DNA of 64,000 bases from Planococcus beigongshangi. GTDB taxonomy: Bacteria > Bacillota > Bacilli > Bacillales_A > Planococcaceae. Below, one piece after another: positions 57,422 through 64,000 of the stretch. A program made the position numbers and the translations under genes. Positions within the stretch are counted from its first letter, which is position 1, and each line of letters begins with the position of its first letter. A model generated the notes under the pieces. That model made no database searches and was not told the DNA's origin. It saw nothing but the letters and a program-made list of their open reading frames with translations. The stretch covers positions 186,367 to 250,366 of the forward strand of contig NZ_JADHDU010000003.1 in the NCBI RefSeq assembly GCF_016820495.1, written 5' to 3'.

Positions 57422-58513
57422 TTATTGGCCTATTTTTACGATCGGCTTGATGGAAGTTCCATTTTTCGAGTCTTCGAATGCTTCGTTGATCTGATCGAAA
57501 TCATATATTTTGGTCAGTTTATCGAACGGGAACATGCCGCGTTTGTAATAATCGACCAGTCGAGGAATGAAGACCTGCGGAACTGAATCTCCTTCGATTA
57601 CACCCATCACAGTTTTGCCTTCAGCCATGATGTCATTATGGACATCGAATGTAATTTCGGGTGTTACGCCGACAATGGCGCACGAACCGAGAGGGCGGAG
57701 CGCATGGATGGCTTGTTTGACGACAGGCGGGACGCCCGTTGTTTCAACAGCATAATGTGTGCCGCCCTTGGTGATTTTTTTGATCTCCGCTACAACATCC
57801 ACGTTTTTGCCGTTCAGCGTATGTGTCGCACCGAGTTCTTTGGCCAATTCCAGGCGGCTGTCATGGATATCGACGGCAATGATATTGAGGCATCCGGCGA
57901 TTTTCGCCGCCATTACCGCACTTAAGCCGACTGCGCCGCTCCCATAGACGGCGATGGAAGAACCGAATTCCGGTTTGAACCGGTTCAATACGGTGCCTGC
58001 GCCGGTCTGAATGCCGCAGCCTAAAGGACCAAGAAGCGACAGATCCACTTCCGGATCGACTTTTACGACATTCCGTTCATTGGCCACAGCAAAAGTACCG
58101 AAAGACGATTGGCCAAAAAATGTCGATACTCCCTGGTCATGATGATGGATCCGGTTGGTGCCGTCCTGCATCTTGCCGCCGAAATTCAGATCGTTGAAAT
58201 TCAGGCATACGGTCGGATGTGCAGTACGGCAATTTTCGCAGTGCCCGCAATATGCGAACGACAGCACCACATGATCGCCTGCTTCGATGGCCGTGACCCC
58301 GGAGCCCACTTTTTCAACGATTCCTGATCCTTCATGTCCAAGGACCGCAGGGAACGGTGATAACCCCAAATCCCTTGCCACCGCATCGGTATGGCAGACG
58401 CCAGACGCAACGATTTTCACCAGCACCTCATCCGCTTTCGGTTCGCCAAGTTCCACTTCCTCAAATTTAAAATCTTCTCCCTGGCCGTGTGTAACGGCTG
58501 CCTTAATTTTCAT
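57422..58513 (-). CDS. Zinc-dependent alcohol dehydrogenase (aryl/benzyl type)
   Basis: A 363-residue MDR enzyme with the catalytic zinc motif GVCHTDAVARD near residue 38, GHEGSGIVEKVGSGV near 60, structural-zinc cysteines in CGHCENCRTAHPTVC near 90-104 and the NAD site VYGSGAVGLSAV near 190. The shape fits aryl-alcohol dehydrogenases (AdhB-like) that interconvert benzyl or aliphatic alcohols and aldehydes with NAD. AAGGAGG precedes the ATG. A divergent hydrolase gene lies 280 bases away. Confidence 0.9.
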   Translation of the reverse strand: MKIKAAVTHGQGEDFKFEEVELGEPKADEVLVKIVASGVCHTDAVARDLGLSPFPAVLGHEGSGIVEKVGSGVTAIEAGDHVVLSFAYCGHCENCRTAHPTVCLNFNDLNFGGKMQDGTNRIHHHDQGVSTFFGQSSFGTFAVANERNVVKVDPEVDLSLLGPLGCGIQTGAGTVLNRFKPEFGSSIAVYGSGAVGLSAVMAAKIAGCLNIIAVDIHDSRLELAKELGATHTLNGKNVDVVAEIKKITKGGTHYAVETTGVPPVVKQAIHALRPLGSCAIVGVTPEITFDVHNDIMAEGKTVMGVIEGDSVPQVFIPRLVDYYKRGMFPFDKLTKIYDFDQINEAFEDSKNGTSIKPIVKIGQ

Positions 58514-58794
58514 TTTTATCCTCCTTTAAATTTCTGATACTGCTACACAACTACCCGATTCCTGAAGATTTACTCGCATTATTGCTGTTGAATGGCGATA
58601 GTGGCAGAATTTTTAGTGAAAATGAAAAATTCATCTTTTTATATGGTATGCTTTTCCATATTAATGGAGGAGGACAAGTCCGATGGTGAAAAAATAACAC
58701 AGGAAAATCTCATCAATATTTTAGTGATCCATCAGATACGCATGCAGATTTTCTCTTACAACAGACCAATAATAGAAATAAGGAGAGAAATGGC

Positions 58795-59646
58795 ATGCTG
58801 AATAAAATAAGTGATTCGATTTATTATCTATCCAACCAGGACGACCGGGAACGGCCGGTATTAGGGTTGGTATGCGGCGAGGAAGCAAGTCTGATAATAG
58901 ACTGCGGAAATTCACCTCAGCACGCCAAAGAATTTCTGGCGGAAATCAGTAAACTGGACGTGCCACCCGTTAAATACGCCGTCATTACGCATGCACATTG
59001 GGACCATTTTATGGGCATGAATGAATTTGATGCAATGGCTGTCGTCAACACGGAAACAGATGGATTGCTGCAGAAATGGCAAAGTCTCTCGTATGGAGAT
59101 AGTTCGCTTCAAACGTACGTAAATAGTGGTTTTATGAATGCGAAATGTATGGAAGTCCTGCAGGAAGACATGCCGAACCGGGAGACTTTTAAATTGAAGC
59201 CTTCCGATATAATCTTTGAAAAGACTCTGGTCATTGATCTGGGCAATAAAAAATGTGTGCTTGAAAAGATTAGGAGCACCCATACAGATGACTCCACTAT
59301 CGTCTATATTCCGGATGATAAAGTCATTTTCCTGGGCGATGCTGCCTATGGCACAACCACAAATACCTTATTCCATATCAAGCAACCGCTGTTATTGCCC
59401 ATGATCCAGGATATTCAAAAGTATGATGCGGAGTGGTCCGTGCTCGGCCATGAATCCATTTGCGACCGGGAGGAAATGGAACTTTACTGGAAAGAGCTGA
59501 TTGCGGCAAGTGCTGCTGCAGAGTCTGCTTCAGTTGAAGCGGGTGAAGAGAACTTTAAAGTGCAAAATAACAGAGAACCGAACGGCAATGAATTATTTTT
59601 CATCAAAGCATTCGCAAATGACCATGTGATCCGTCATCAGCAGTGA
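58795..59646 (+). CDS. MBL-fold metallo-hydrolase
   Basis: A 283-residue hydrolase with VLGLVCGEEASLIIDCGNS near residues 22-40, the zinc motif THAHWDHFMG near 62 and VIFLGDAAYGTTTN near 178. The cytosolic, short form suits a thioesterase or quorum-lactonase-like activity; substrate unknown. GGAGAG precedes the ATG. The gene ends 34 bases before the proS promoter. Confidence 0.88.
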   Translation: MLNKISDSIYYLSNQDDRERPVLGLVCGEEASLIIDCGNSPQHAKEFLAEISKLDVPPVKYAVITHAHWDHFMGMNEFDAMAVVNTETDGLLQKWQSLSYGDSSLQTYVNSGFMNAKCMEVLQEDMPNRETFKLKPSDIIFEKTLVIDLGNKKCVLEKIRSTHTDDSTIVYIPDDKVIFLGDAAYGTTTNTLFHIKQPLLLPMIQDIQKYDAEWSVLGHESICDREEMELYWKELIAASAAAESASVEAGEENFKVQNNREPNGNELFFIKAFANDHVIRHQQ

Positions 59647-59680
59647 TGTCGACCCGGATGTACCAGTCTGAGAAAGCGTA

Positions 59681-59709
59681 TTGACTTCTTTTGTGAATTC
59701 GATTAATCT
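59681..59709 (+). promoter_or_regulatory. Promoter of the T-box-proS transcript
   Basis: TTGACT (59681-59686) and TAATCT (59704-59709) are 17 bases apart. The T-box leader begins right downstream. Confidence 0.8.
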
Positions 59710-59714
59710 GGATA

Positions 59715-59952
59715 AAATTCAAATATCGAACAATTCGCGCGTTTAAGGACCAGTAGATGAACAGGACTTTCCCAGAGAGGATATCGAAAGCTGCGAGATA
59801 TCCAAAGGACGTTCTTCGAACCTGCCTTTCATACCTGTATTGAAAAATACAGCGGTTTATTCCGTTATCGATTTCGAGAGTAAAGCTTTGCTTTAAAGAA
59901 GGGTGGTACCACCTCAAGGGGTCCCTTTGTTTAAAGCGGGCTTTTTTTATTT
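59715..59952 (+). promoter_or_regulatory. T-box riboswitch (proline)
   Basis: The leader contains the T-box bulge AAGGGTGGTACCACC (59899-59913), the stem I AGTA motif in GGACCAGTAGATGA, and a terminator region ending in CTTTTTTTA at about 59941-59948. The probable specifier is CCT in GAACCTGCC (59821-59823), a proline codon. T-boxes bind uncharged tRNA and let transcription proceed, here for the prolyl-tRNA synthetase gene directly downstream. Confidence 0.93.
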
Positions 59953-59979
59953 TCCAAAAAACAGTGGAGGAGAATGGAT

Positions 59980-61410
59980 ATGACAAAGCAGATGGTTGAA
60001 AAAATCACCAATATGGATGAGGATTTTGCGCAGTGGTATACGGATGTCGTGACGAAAGCGGAACTGATCGATTACTCGAGCGTCCGCGGCTCGATGATCA
60101 TCCGCCCTTATGGCTACGCGATCTGGGAGAACATCAAAGCTGCGCTGGATCATAAAATCAAGGAGACAGGGCACGAGAATGTCTATATGCCGCTGCTGAT
60201 TCCGGAAAGCCTCCTTCAAAAGGAAAAAGATCATATCGAAGGCTTCGCACCGGAAGTGGCCTGGGTGACGCACGGCGGAGAAGAGGAACTGGCTGAACGG
60301 CTGTGCATCCGCCCGACTTCGGAAGTCCTGTTCGCCGAGCATTATAAGAACATCATCCATTCCTACCGGGATCTGCCGAAACTTTATAACCAATGGGCGA
60401 ATGTCGTCCGCTGGGAAAAAACGACACGGCCGTTTTTGCGTACGCTTGAATTCTTGTGGCAGGAAGGTCATACATGCCATGAAACGGAAGAAGATGCCCA
60501 TGAAGAAACGGTGAGAATGCTGGAAGTCTATGCCGATATCTGCGAACGTCTCCTGGCGATTCCTGTCTTGAAAGGGCGGAAAACGGAAAAAGAGAAATTC
60601 GCTGGAGCGGAGTACACCTACACGATTGAAAGCTTGATGCACGACGGAAAAGCGCTTCAATCCGGAACTTCCCATAACCTCGGTACGGGATTTGCGGAAA
60701 CGTTCGGCATCGAGTTCCTGAACCGGGAAGGCAAACTGCAGCCGGTCCACCAGACTTCATGGGGTTTCACTACAAGAATCATCGGCGCCATGATCATGGT
60801 GCACGGTGATGACAAAGGACTGGTGCTGCCGCCGGAAGTTGCGCCGGTGCAGGTTCAGATCGTGCCGATTGCCCAGCATAAGGGAGGCGTGCTCGATGCG
60901 GCTTATGAACTTCAGCGGCAATTGAAGAAATCTGTGCGGGTAAGCATTGACGCGAGCGATAAGAAACCGGGCTGGAAATTCAACGAATCGGAAATGAAAG
61001 GCATCCCGATCCGTCTGGAAATTGGACCGAAAGATATCGAAGAAGGAAAAGTGGTGCTGGTCAGGAGAGATACGGGCGAGAAAATCCACGTCAACAATGC
61101 GGACATAGAAGCGGAAATCCAGCGCCTGCTGCAGGACATCCAAAAGTCGCTGTACGCTAAAGCACTGGAGCACCGCATGAATAAAACAAGCATTGCGCTG
61201 GATATGGATGAGTTCAAAGAGAAGCTCGCGGAAGTCGGCGGATTCATCAAAGCGATGTGGTGTGGAGATCGTGCCTGCGAAGATGCGATAAAAGAAGAGA
61301 CGCAGGCGACATCGCGCTGCATCCCCTTTGAAGACGAGGCTGTTTCTGAGAGTTGTGTGTATTGCGGGAAAGAAGCGAAGGAATTGGTGTATTGGGCGAA
61401 GGCTTATTGA
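59980..61410 (+). CDS. proS: Prolyl-tRNA synthetase, type 3 (archaeal/eukaryal-like)
   Basis: A 476-residue class II synthetase: motif 2 near [20 protein letters not shown]-like block at about residue 130, [14 protein letters not shown] near 150 and motif 3 with [19 protein letters not shown]-like block near 255. It lacks the bacterial editing insertion and has a C-terminal zinc-type domain with [12 protein letters not shown] and SCVYCGK, as in type 3 ProRS of many Bacillales. ATG 59980 has GGAGGAG upstream; ATG 59974 overlaps it. Controlled by the T-box in front. Confidence 0.95.
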   Translation: MTKQMVEKITNMDEDFAQWYTDVVTKAELIDYSSVRGSMIIRPYGYAIWENIKAALDHKIKETGHENVYMPLLIPESLLQKEKDHIEGFAPEVAWVTHGGEEELAERLCIRPTSEVLFAEHYKNIIHSYRDLPKLYNQWANVVRWEKTTRPFLRTLEFLWQEGHTCHETEEDAHEETVRMLEVYADICERLLAIPVLKGRKTEKEKFAGAEYTYTIESLMHDGKALQSGTSHNLGTGFAETFGIEFLNREGKLQPVHQTSWGFTTRIIGAMIMVHGDDKGLVLPPEVAPVQVQIVPIAQHKGGVLDAAYELQRQLKKSVRVSIDASDKKPGWKFNESEMKGIPIRLEIGPKDIEEGKVVLVRRDTGEKIHVNNADIEAEIQRLLQDIQKSLYAKALEHRMNKTSIALDMDEFKEKLAEVGGFIKAMWCGDRACEDAIKEETQATSRCIPFEDEAVSESCVYCGKEAKELVYWAKAY

Positions 61411-61456
61411 GTTCTAGAACTTTCTTTTGAAAAAAATGGGGCAGCAGAAGAAATAA

Positions 61457-61498
61457 GCCGGAGAATCTCTCATTTGCGAGAAGATTTCTCCGGTTTTT
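61457..61498 (+). terminator. Terminator after proS
   Basis: CCGGAGAATCTCTC and GAGAAGATTTCTCCGG pair around ATTTGC and are followed by TTTTT. The T tract merges with the inverted type A hairpin. Confidence 0.85.
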
Positions 61499-61527
61499 CG
61501 CTTTTCGCCTGCGAAAAGCATCCATTC
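61496..61527 (-). repeat. Type A hairpin, inverted
   Basis: On the minus strand GGATGCTTTTCGC-AG-GCGAAAAGC-GAAAAACC is the same element as at 23529 and 49811. It lies on the far side of the period-20 array at 61619 in that orientation, so the array-then-hairpin order holds. Confidence 0.93.
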
Positions 61528-61618
61528 TTTTCTTTTGATCTGGGCTTTTGCTTGAGGAGGAGGTGGGTTTGCGTTGAAAGTGACAATTTTAATAAGTGTA
61601 ATTCGGCCACGAGAGCGG

Positions 61619-61693
61619 ATATCCGCATTCAGCAGAAAATATCCGTGTTCAAAAGAAAATATCCGCGCTCAGCAATATATATCCGCGTTCGCC
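61619..61693 (-). repeat. Tandem array, period 20 (core GAACGCGGATAT, inverted)
   Basis: Plus-strand units ATATCCGCATTCAGC and relatives start at 61619, 61639, 61659 and 61679, 20 bp apart; the other strand reads GAACGCGGATAT as in the arrays at 26261 and 49624. Gap 61411-61710 contains the proS terminator, the hairpin and this array. Confidence 0.94.
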
Positions 61694-61710
61694 GATTTCT
61701 CGCCGTTTTT

Positions 61711-62098
61711 TCATTCGTCTTTACTCAGCACTACATCCGGAATATCCCAGATAAAATAATGGCTGGAATACTGCCGGGTTTCGATAATGATCGTATCTTC
61801 GCCTTTATCAAAAATAAGCCCGGAGCCCAGCTGTTCGGTGAATTTCCAGCCTTCAGCCGCCATGAAATCTGTGACGACGCCATATCGGTCGTCTTGTCCG
61901 GCTGCTGATATATATCTCGTTCCTGTCGGCTTTTCGAGTACTTCTTCATAGCCGTTATCGGAGAACTCATATTTGGCGATCGCCTTCAGATAAGGCATAG
62001 GATTGCCTTCCTGACCCAAAGCACTGCCAAATCTCAGGACAATGAAACCGGTAAATAACAGGGAAATTATCAATAGGATCAGCAAAAATTTTTTTCAA
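61711..62098 (-). pseudogene. Membrane-anchored protein gene, apparent N-terminal frameshift
   Basis: The main frame (124 residues, from TTG 62085) starts inside a membrane helix, LLIISLLFTGFIVLRFG, then has a soluble domain with YEFSDNGYEEVLEKPTGT and ETRQYSSHYFIWDIPDVV. The ribosome site AAGGAG lies further upstream before TTG 62098; reading from there gives LKKIFAD, in the wrong frame. Removing one A from the run of seven (62089-62095 on the plus strand as T) joins it as LKKFLLILLIIS, a normal signal/anchor. Either a real frameshift or a homopolymer error. Confidence 0.6.
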
Positions 62099-62201
62099 AA
62101 CCTCAACTCCTTGTTAATTTTCATCCATCGAGTTTCTTCATAGACAGAATGTAACTTTTCATCTGCGGAAACGGTCTAGTCTCCATAAGGGGTGAGTGGA
62201 T

Positions 62202-62651
62202 ATGAAGAGGTTGCTGATTTTAGCTATAAGTTTGTTGAGTCTGTCTGGATGCGGCAATGGCCAAACGAATACGTCAGCTCCACAAATAAAAGAACAAAAG
62301 CAGACTGAGCCTGCATTTTCTTCGCTTCCGGCGGATGATGTAATTGAAGTTGCGAGTTCGAGCGAAATAGGAAATTTGAATCGCTTCTATAAGTTCCTGG
62401 AGAATATCGAAGCAAAAGAAGCGGACCACATTCAGATCAGACGGTTTACGACAGAAGGAGATCCGATTTCAAGGGACATCCAATTTGATGGATCCGTATT
62501 TCAATTCATCTTCAACAGTTCGCGGGATCAATACGGTGCCGAAGCGGTTTGTGACGAGTTGACCAGGACAGAGACAGTTGAAAGCACAGATTATCAGCTT
62601 GAGGGTTGTGAGAGTGACCAAGTGAATTCTTTGCTGACTGTCTGGAAATAG
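62202..62651 (+). CDS. DUF4362-domain lipoprotein
   Basis: A 149-residue protein with lipobox LSGC (Cys17) and a domain starting DDVIEVASSSEIGNLNRF and including HIQIRRFTTEGDPISRDIQF and GAEAVCDELTRT, typical of DUF4362 lipoproteins. ATG 62202 has AAGGGGTGAG upstream; GTG 62196 is alternative. It would be anchored outside the membrane. Function unknown. Confidence 0.88.
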   Translation: MKRLLILAISLLSLSGCGNGQTNTSAPQIKEQKQTEPAFSSLPADDVIEVASSSEIGNLNRFYKFLENIEAKEADHIQIRRFTTEGDPISRDIQFDGSVFQFIFNSSRDQYGAEAVCDELTRTETVESTDYQLEGCESDQVNSLLTVWK

Positions 62652-62656
62652 CCGGT

Positions 62657-62708
62657 GAGCGTGGATATGGCGCTGAGCGCAGAAATAATTCTCTGAACGC
62701 AGAATCAA
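62657..62708 (+). repeat. Degenerate array (core GARCGCAGA)
   Basis: GAGCGTGGATAT (62657), GAGCGCAGAAATAAT (62675) and GAACGCAGAATCAAT (62695) are related to the GAACGCCGATATAAT family with uneven spacing of 18 and 20. A type A hairpin follows at 62830. The 307-bp gap 62652-62958 contains this and the hairpin only. Confidence 0.75.
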
Positions 62709-62829
62709 TTTCTCGCATGCTCATAACCGGCACTTTAACCTCGTCCACAGGTGGAATTGGCAGCGTAATCGCCTTAAAAGAGGAGGACTTAACTCCAATC
62801 TTATACAAAAGCTGAGTCAAAAGACAAAT

Positions 62830-62860
62830 GGATGCTTTTCGCGGGCGAAAAGCGAAAAGA
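62830..62860 (+). repeat. Type A hairpin
   Basis: GCTTTTCGC (62834-62842), GG, GCGAAAAGC (62845-62853), preceded by GGAT and followed by GAAAAG, 126 bp after the degenerate array. Confidence 0.93.
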
Positions 62861-62958
62861 GCAGGACACTCCAAAAGTTAGATGATTAACTCTAACATTT
62901 GAGGTACCCTGCACTTGATTGTCTTTTATGATGATTTAATTGAGTAAATGATTTTAGG

Positions 62959-63282
62959 TCAGACTGAGACGATTTGTTGTTCCTCTGCAATATGAGGCTG
63001 ATTGCTCAAAATTTCCAACAAACGTCGAGCCGCACCGCTGGGTTGGTTAGTGCCGTGCTCCCACGATTCTATCGTTTTGACGGAGACTCCCAACAAGGCA
63101 GCAAACGATTTTTGAGTTAAATTCATCTGCAGGCGCAAATCTTTGATGTCCTGTGCAGAAAAAGTGGCAAGCTCCTTAATGGCCACAGTTTTGGTCCGGA
63201 CTTTTGATTGATTGCCTTCTGCGTAATCAATAGCTTGGCCCAAACTGGTTTTCAGTTCCTCGAAAAATTGGTTCTCTTTCAT
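62959..63282 (-). CDS. higA: HigA-type antitoxin / XRE regulator
   Basis: A 107-residue protein with a C-terminal-half helix-turn-helix: DIKDLRLQMNLTQKSFAALL and VSVKTIESWEHGTNQPSGAA, the NadS/HigA pattern in which the WEHG segment follows the recognition helix. It is second in the operon after the toxin, the HigBA order, and overlaps it by four bases. It should neutralise the toxin and repress the operon. Confidence 0.9.
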   Translation of the reverse strand: MKENQFFEELKTSLGQAIDYAEGNQSKVRTKTVAIKELATFSAQDIKDLRLQMNLTQKSFAALLGVSVKTIESWEHGTNQPSGAARRLLEILSNQPHIAEEQQIVSV

Positions 63283-63641
63283 TTTTCATCCATCCTTTCG
63301 GAAGTGTACAAACTCTTCAGTTGCTCTACGAATTGTTTAAGCACCTTCTTTTGATCGGGCTTTAACGCAGCTTGCTGATTTTTTTCGTAAACCAGCAGCA
63401 AAATGGTATGTGAGGCTGTCTGAATATCTAAATAAATAATCCTGTAATCGCCGCTTTTTCCTTTATTCTCGCTTTCAGGTGAAAAGCGCATTTTTCGGAG
63501 CCCGCCCGTATCGGTGATAACAGCCCCTTGACCCGGATCCATCAGCAACTGAAACTCCAGTTCCCGCTGTTCAGCAGCACCAAGTCCAAGTTGTTTCCAC
63601 TTTTGATCAAAATTTTCTACATATATAAATGTTCGTTTCAT
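63279..63641 (-). CDS. higB: RelE/HigB-like toxin
   Basis: A 120-residue protein of the RelE/HigB-2 type: RTFIYVENFDQKWKQLGLG at the start, GLRKMRFSPESENKGKSGDY and RIIYLDIQTASHTILLLVYE, with the basic-aromatic core of mRNA-cleaving toxins. ATG 63641 follows GAGGTCGTC. It precedes the antitoxin gene, as in HigBA, and unlike the broken relE at 23626 it appears intact. Confidence 0.88.
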   Translation of the reverse strand: MKRTFIYVENFDQKWKQLGLGAAEQRELEFQLLMDPGQGAVITDTGGLRKMRFSPESENKGKSGDYRIIYLDIQTASHTILLLVYEKNQQAALKPDQKKVLKQFVEQLKSLYTSERMDEK

Positions 63642-63794
63642 GACGACCTCTTCAATGAATGACTTATGCATTAAGTATACCCTATTAAATAGGGTTTAAC
63701 AATTTTAGTGAAAGTTTATTTGCAAAGCAGTAAAAAAGAAAAGGTGCATATACTACTTATATTTACATAACCAGTATGAGTGCGAAGGACAAAC

Positions 63795-63825
63795 GGCTGC
63801 TTTTCGCGGGCGAAAAGCGAAAAGG
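63795..63825 (+). repeat. Type A hairpin
   Basis: GCTTTTCGC (63799-63807), GG, GCGAAAAGC (63810-63818), preceded by GGCT and followed by GAAAAGG. No array was found within 150 bp, so this is a solitary hairpin. Confidence 0.92.
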
Positions 63826-63842
63826 ACGGAAAAAACATTAGC

Positions 63843-64000
63843 TTAAAATTGTGCAACAAGCCAGGTGCTTGCCTGGAATAGAACCGTCAAGATCAGAATA
63901 TCCACCGCCATTTGATAGGAGAAGAATTTTCCGCCATCTTCTCTATCAAAAAAGCTTTTATAAAAACAAAGACTGCCGCAGCTGCCACGATTCCTAAAAA
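63843..64000 (-). pseudogene. Membrane protein C-terminus, apparent frameshift, cut by window end
   Basis: Minus strand: one frame gives the helix LGIVAAAAVFVFIKAF, the next frame DREDGGKFFSYQMAVDILIL and a final helix ending STWLVAQF and TAA. The two join if the run of six T (six A at 63948-63953 on the plus strand) had seven. The protein is cut by the window edge. Real frameshift or homopolymer error cannot be told. Confidence 0.5.

Noticed and set aside
58592-58801. 69-residue frame upstream of the MBL hydrolase
   Set aside because: No ribosome site, no domain, and it runs into the next gene; a leader region is more likely.

Overview
The window reads as a chromosomal stretch of a low-to-mid GC Gram-positive bacterium of the order Bacillales, most likely family Planococcaceae (Planococcus/Planomicrobium-like). 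This is inferred from strong AGGAGG-type ribosome sites with many GTG/TTG starts, lipoprotein signal peptides, a Bce-type sensor/transporter cluster, a Fur box, a T-box in front of a type-3 prolyl-tRNA synthetase, ResC/CcdA cytochrome c maturation genes, and many DUF proteins typical of that group. No rRNA, tRNA, prophage or intact insertion sequence was seen.

Layout. 1-3.2 kb: end of an ABC permease, a DNA alkylation repair protein, and an Rrf2-regulated operon (flavin disulfide reductase and methyltransferase). 3.3-10 kb: small unknown genes and a TetR/MATE efflux pair with two matching operators. 10-17.2 kb: ResC-like and CcdA genes, lipoproteins, and a MerR plus two CNNM/CorC-type membrane proteins. 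18-23.2 kb: an ECF sigma factor with an unusual anti-sigma candidate that carries a dead signal-peptidase domain, two Nudix hydrolases and lipoproteins. 23.6-29.6 kb: a broken RelBE pair, a Fur-controlled siderophore-binding protein, a short-chain fatty acid transporter and an AraC regulator. 29.7-33 kb: a structured 340-bp element and a cluster of small membrane proteins. 33-37.7 kb: a BceRS-BceAB-like peptide-antibiotic sensing and resistance system. 38-49.5 kb: DUF5412 paralogues, a second ECF sigma/anti-sigma pair, an ANT(4')-like nucleotidyltransferase and PaiB. 50-64 kb: an SDR/acyl-CoA ligase pair, a five-PAS diguanylate cyclase, a YdcZ-Crp-YdcZ operon, an alcohol dehydrogenase, T-box-proS and a HigBA-type toxin-antitoxin pair.

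The most striking feature is not a gene. About fifteen intergenic spots carry short tandem arrays of a 10-11 bp core repeated every 20-21 bp (one has period 19). The core differs between arrays but belongs to a few families that recur at unlinked sites. Most arrays are followed, in the same orientation and within about 40-210 bp, by a hairpin built on TTTTCGC/GCGAAAA. In one class this is followed by a second hairpin that looks like an intrinsic terminator. The stems keep pairing through paired base changes between copies. I regard these array-plus-hairpin modules as the best candidate for an undescribed system.

Three genes are disrupted by single-base length changes in homopolymer runs (about 23.80, 62.09 and 63.95 kb). 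These could be real pseudogenes or sequencing errors, and the sequence alone cannot decide.
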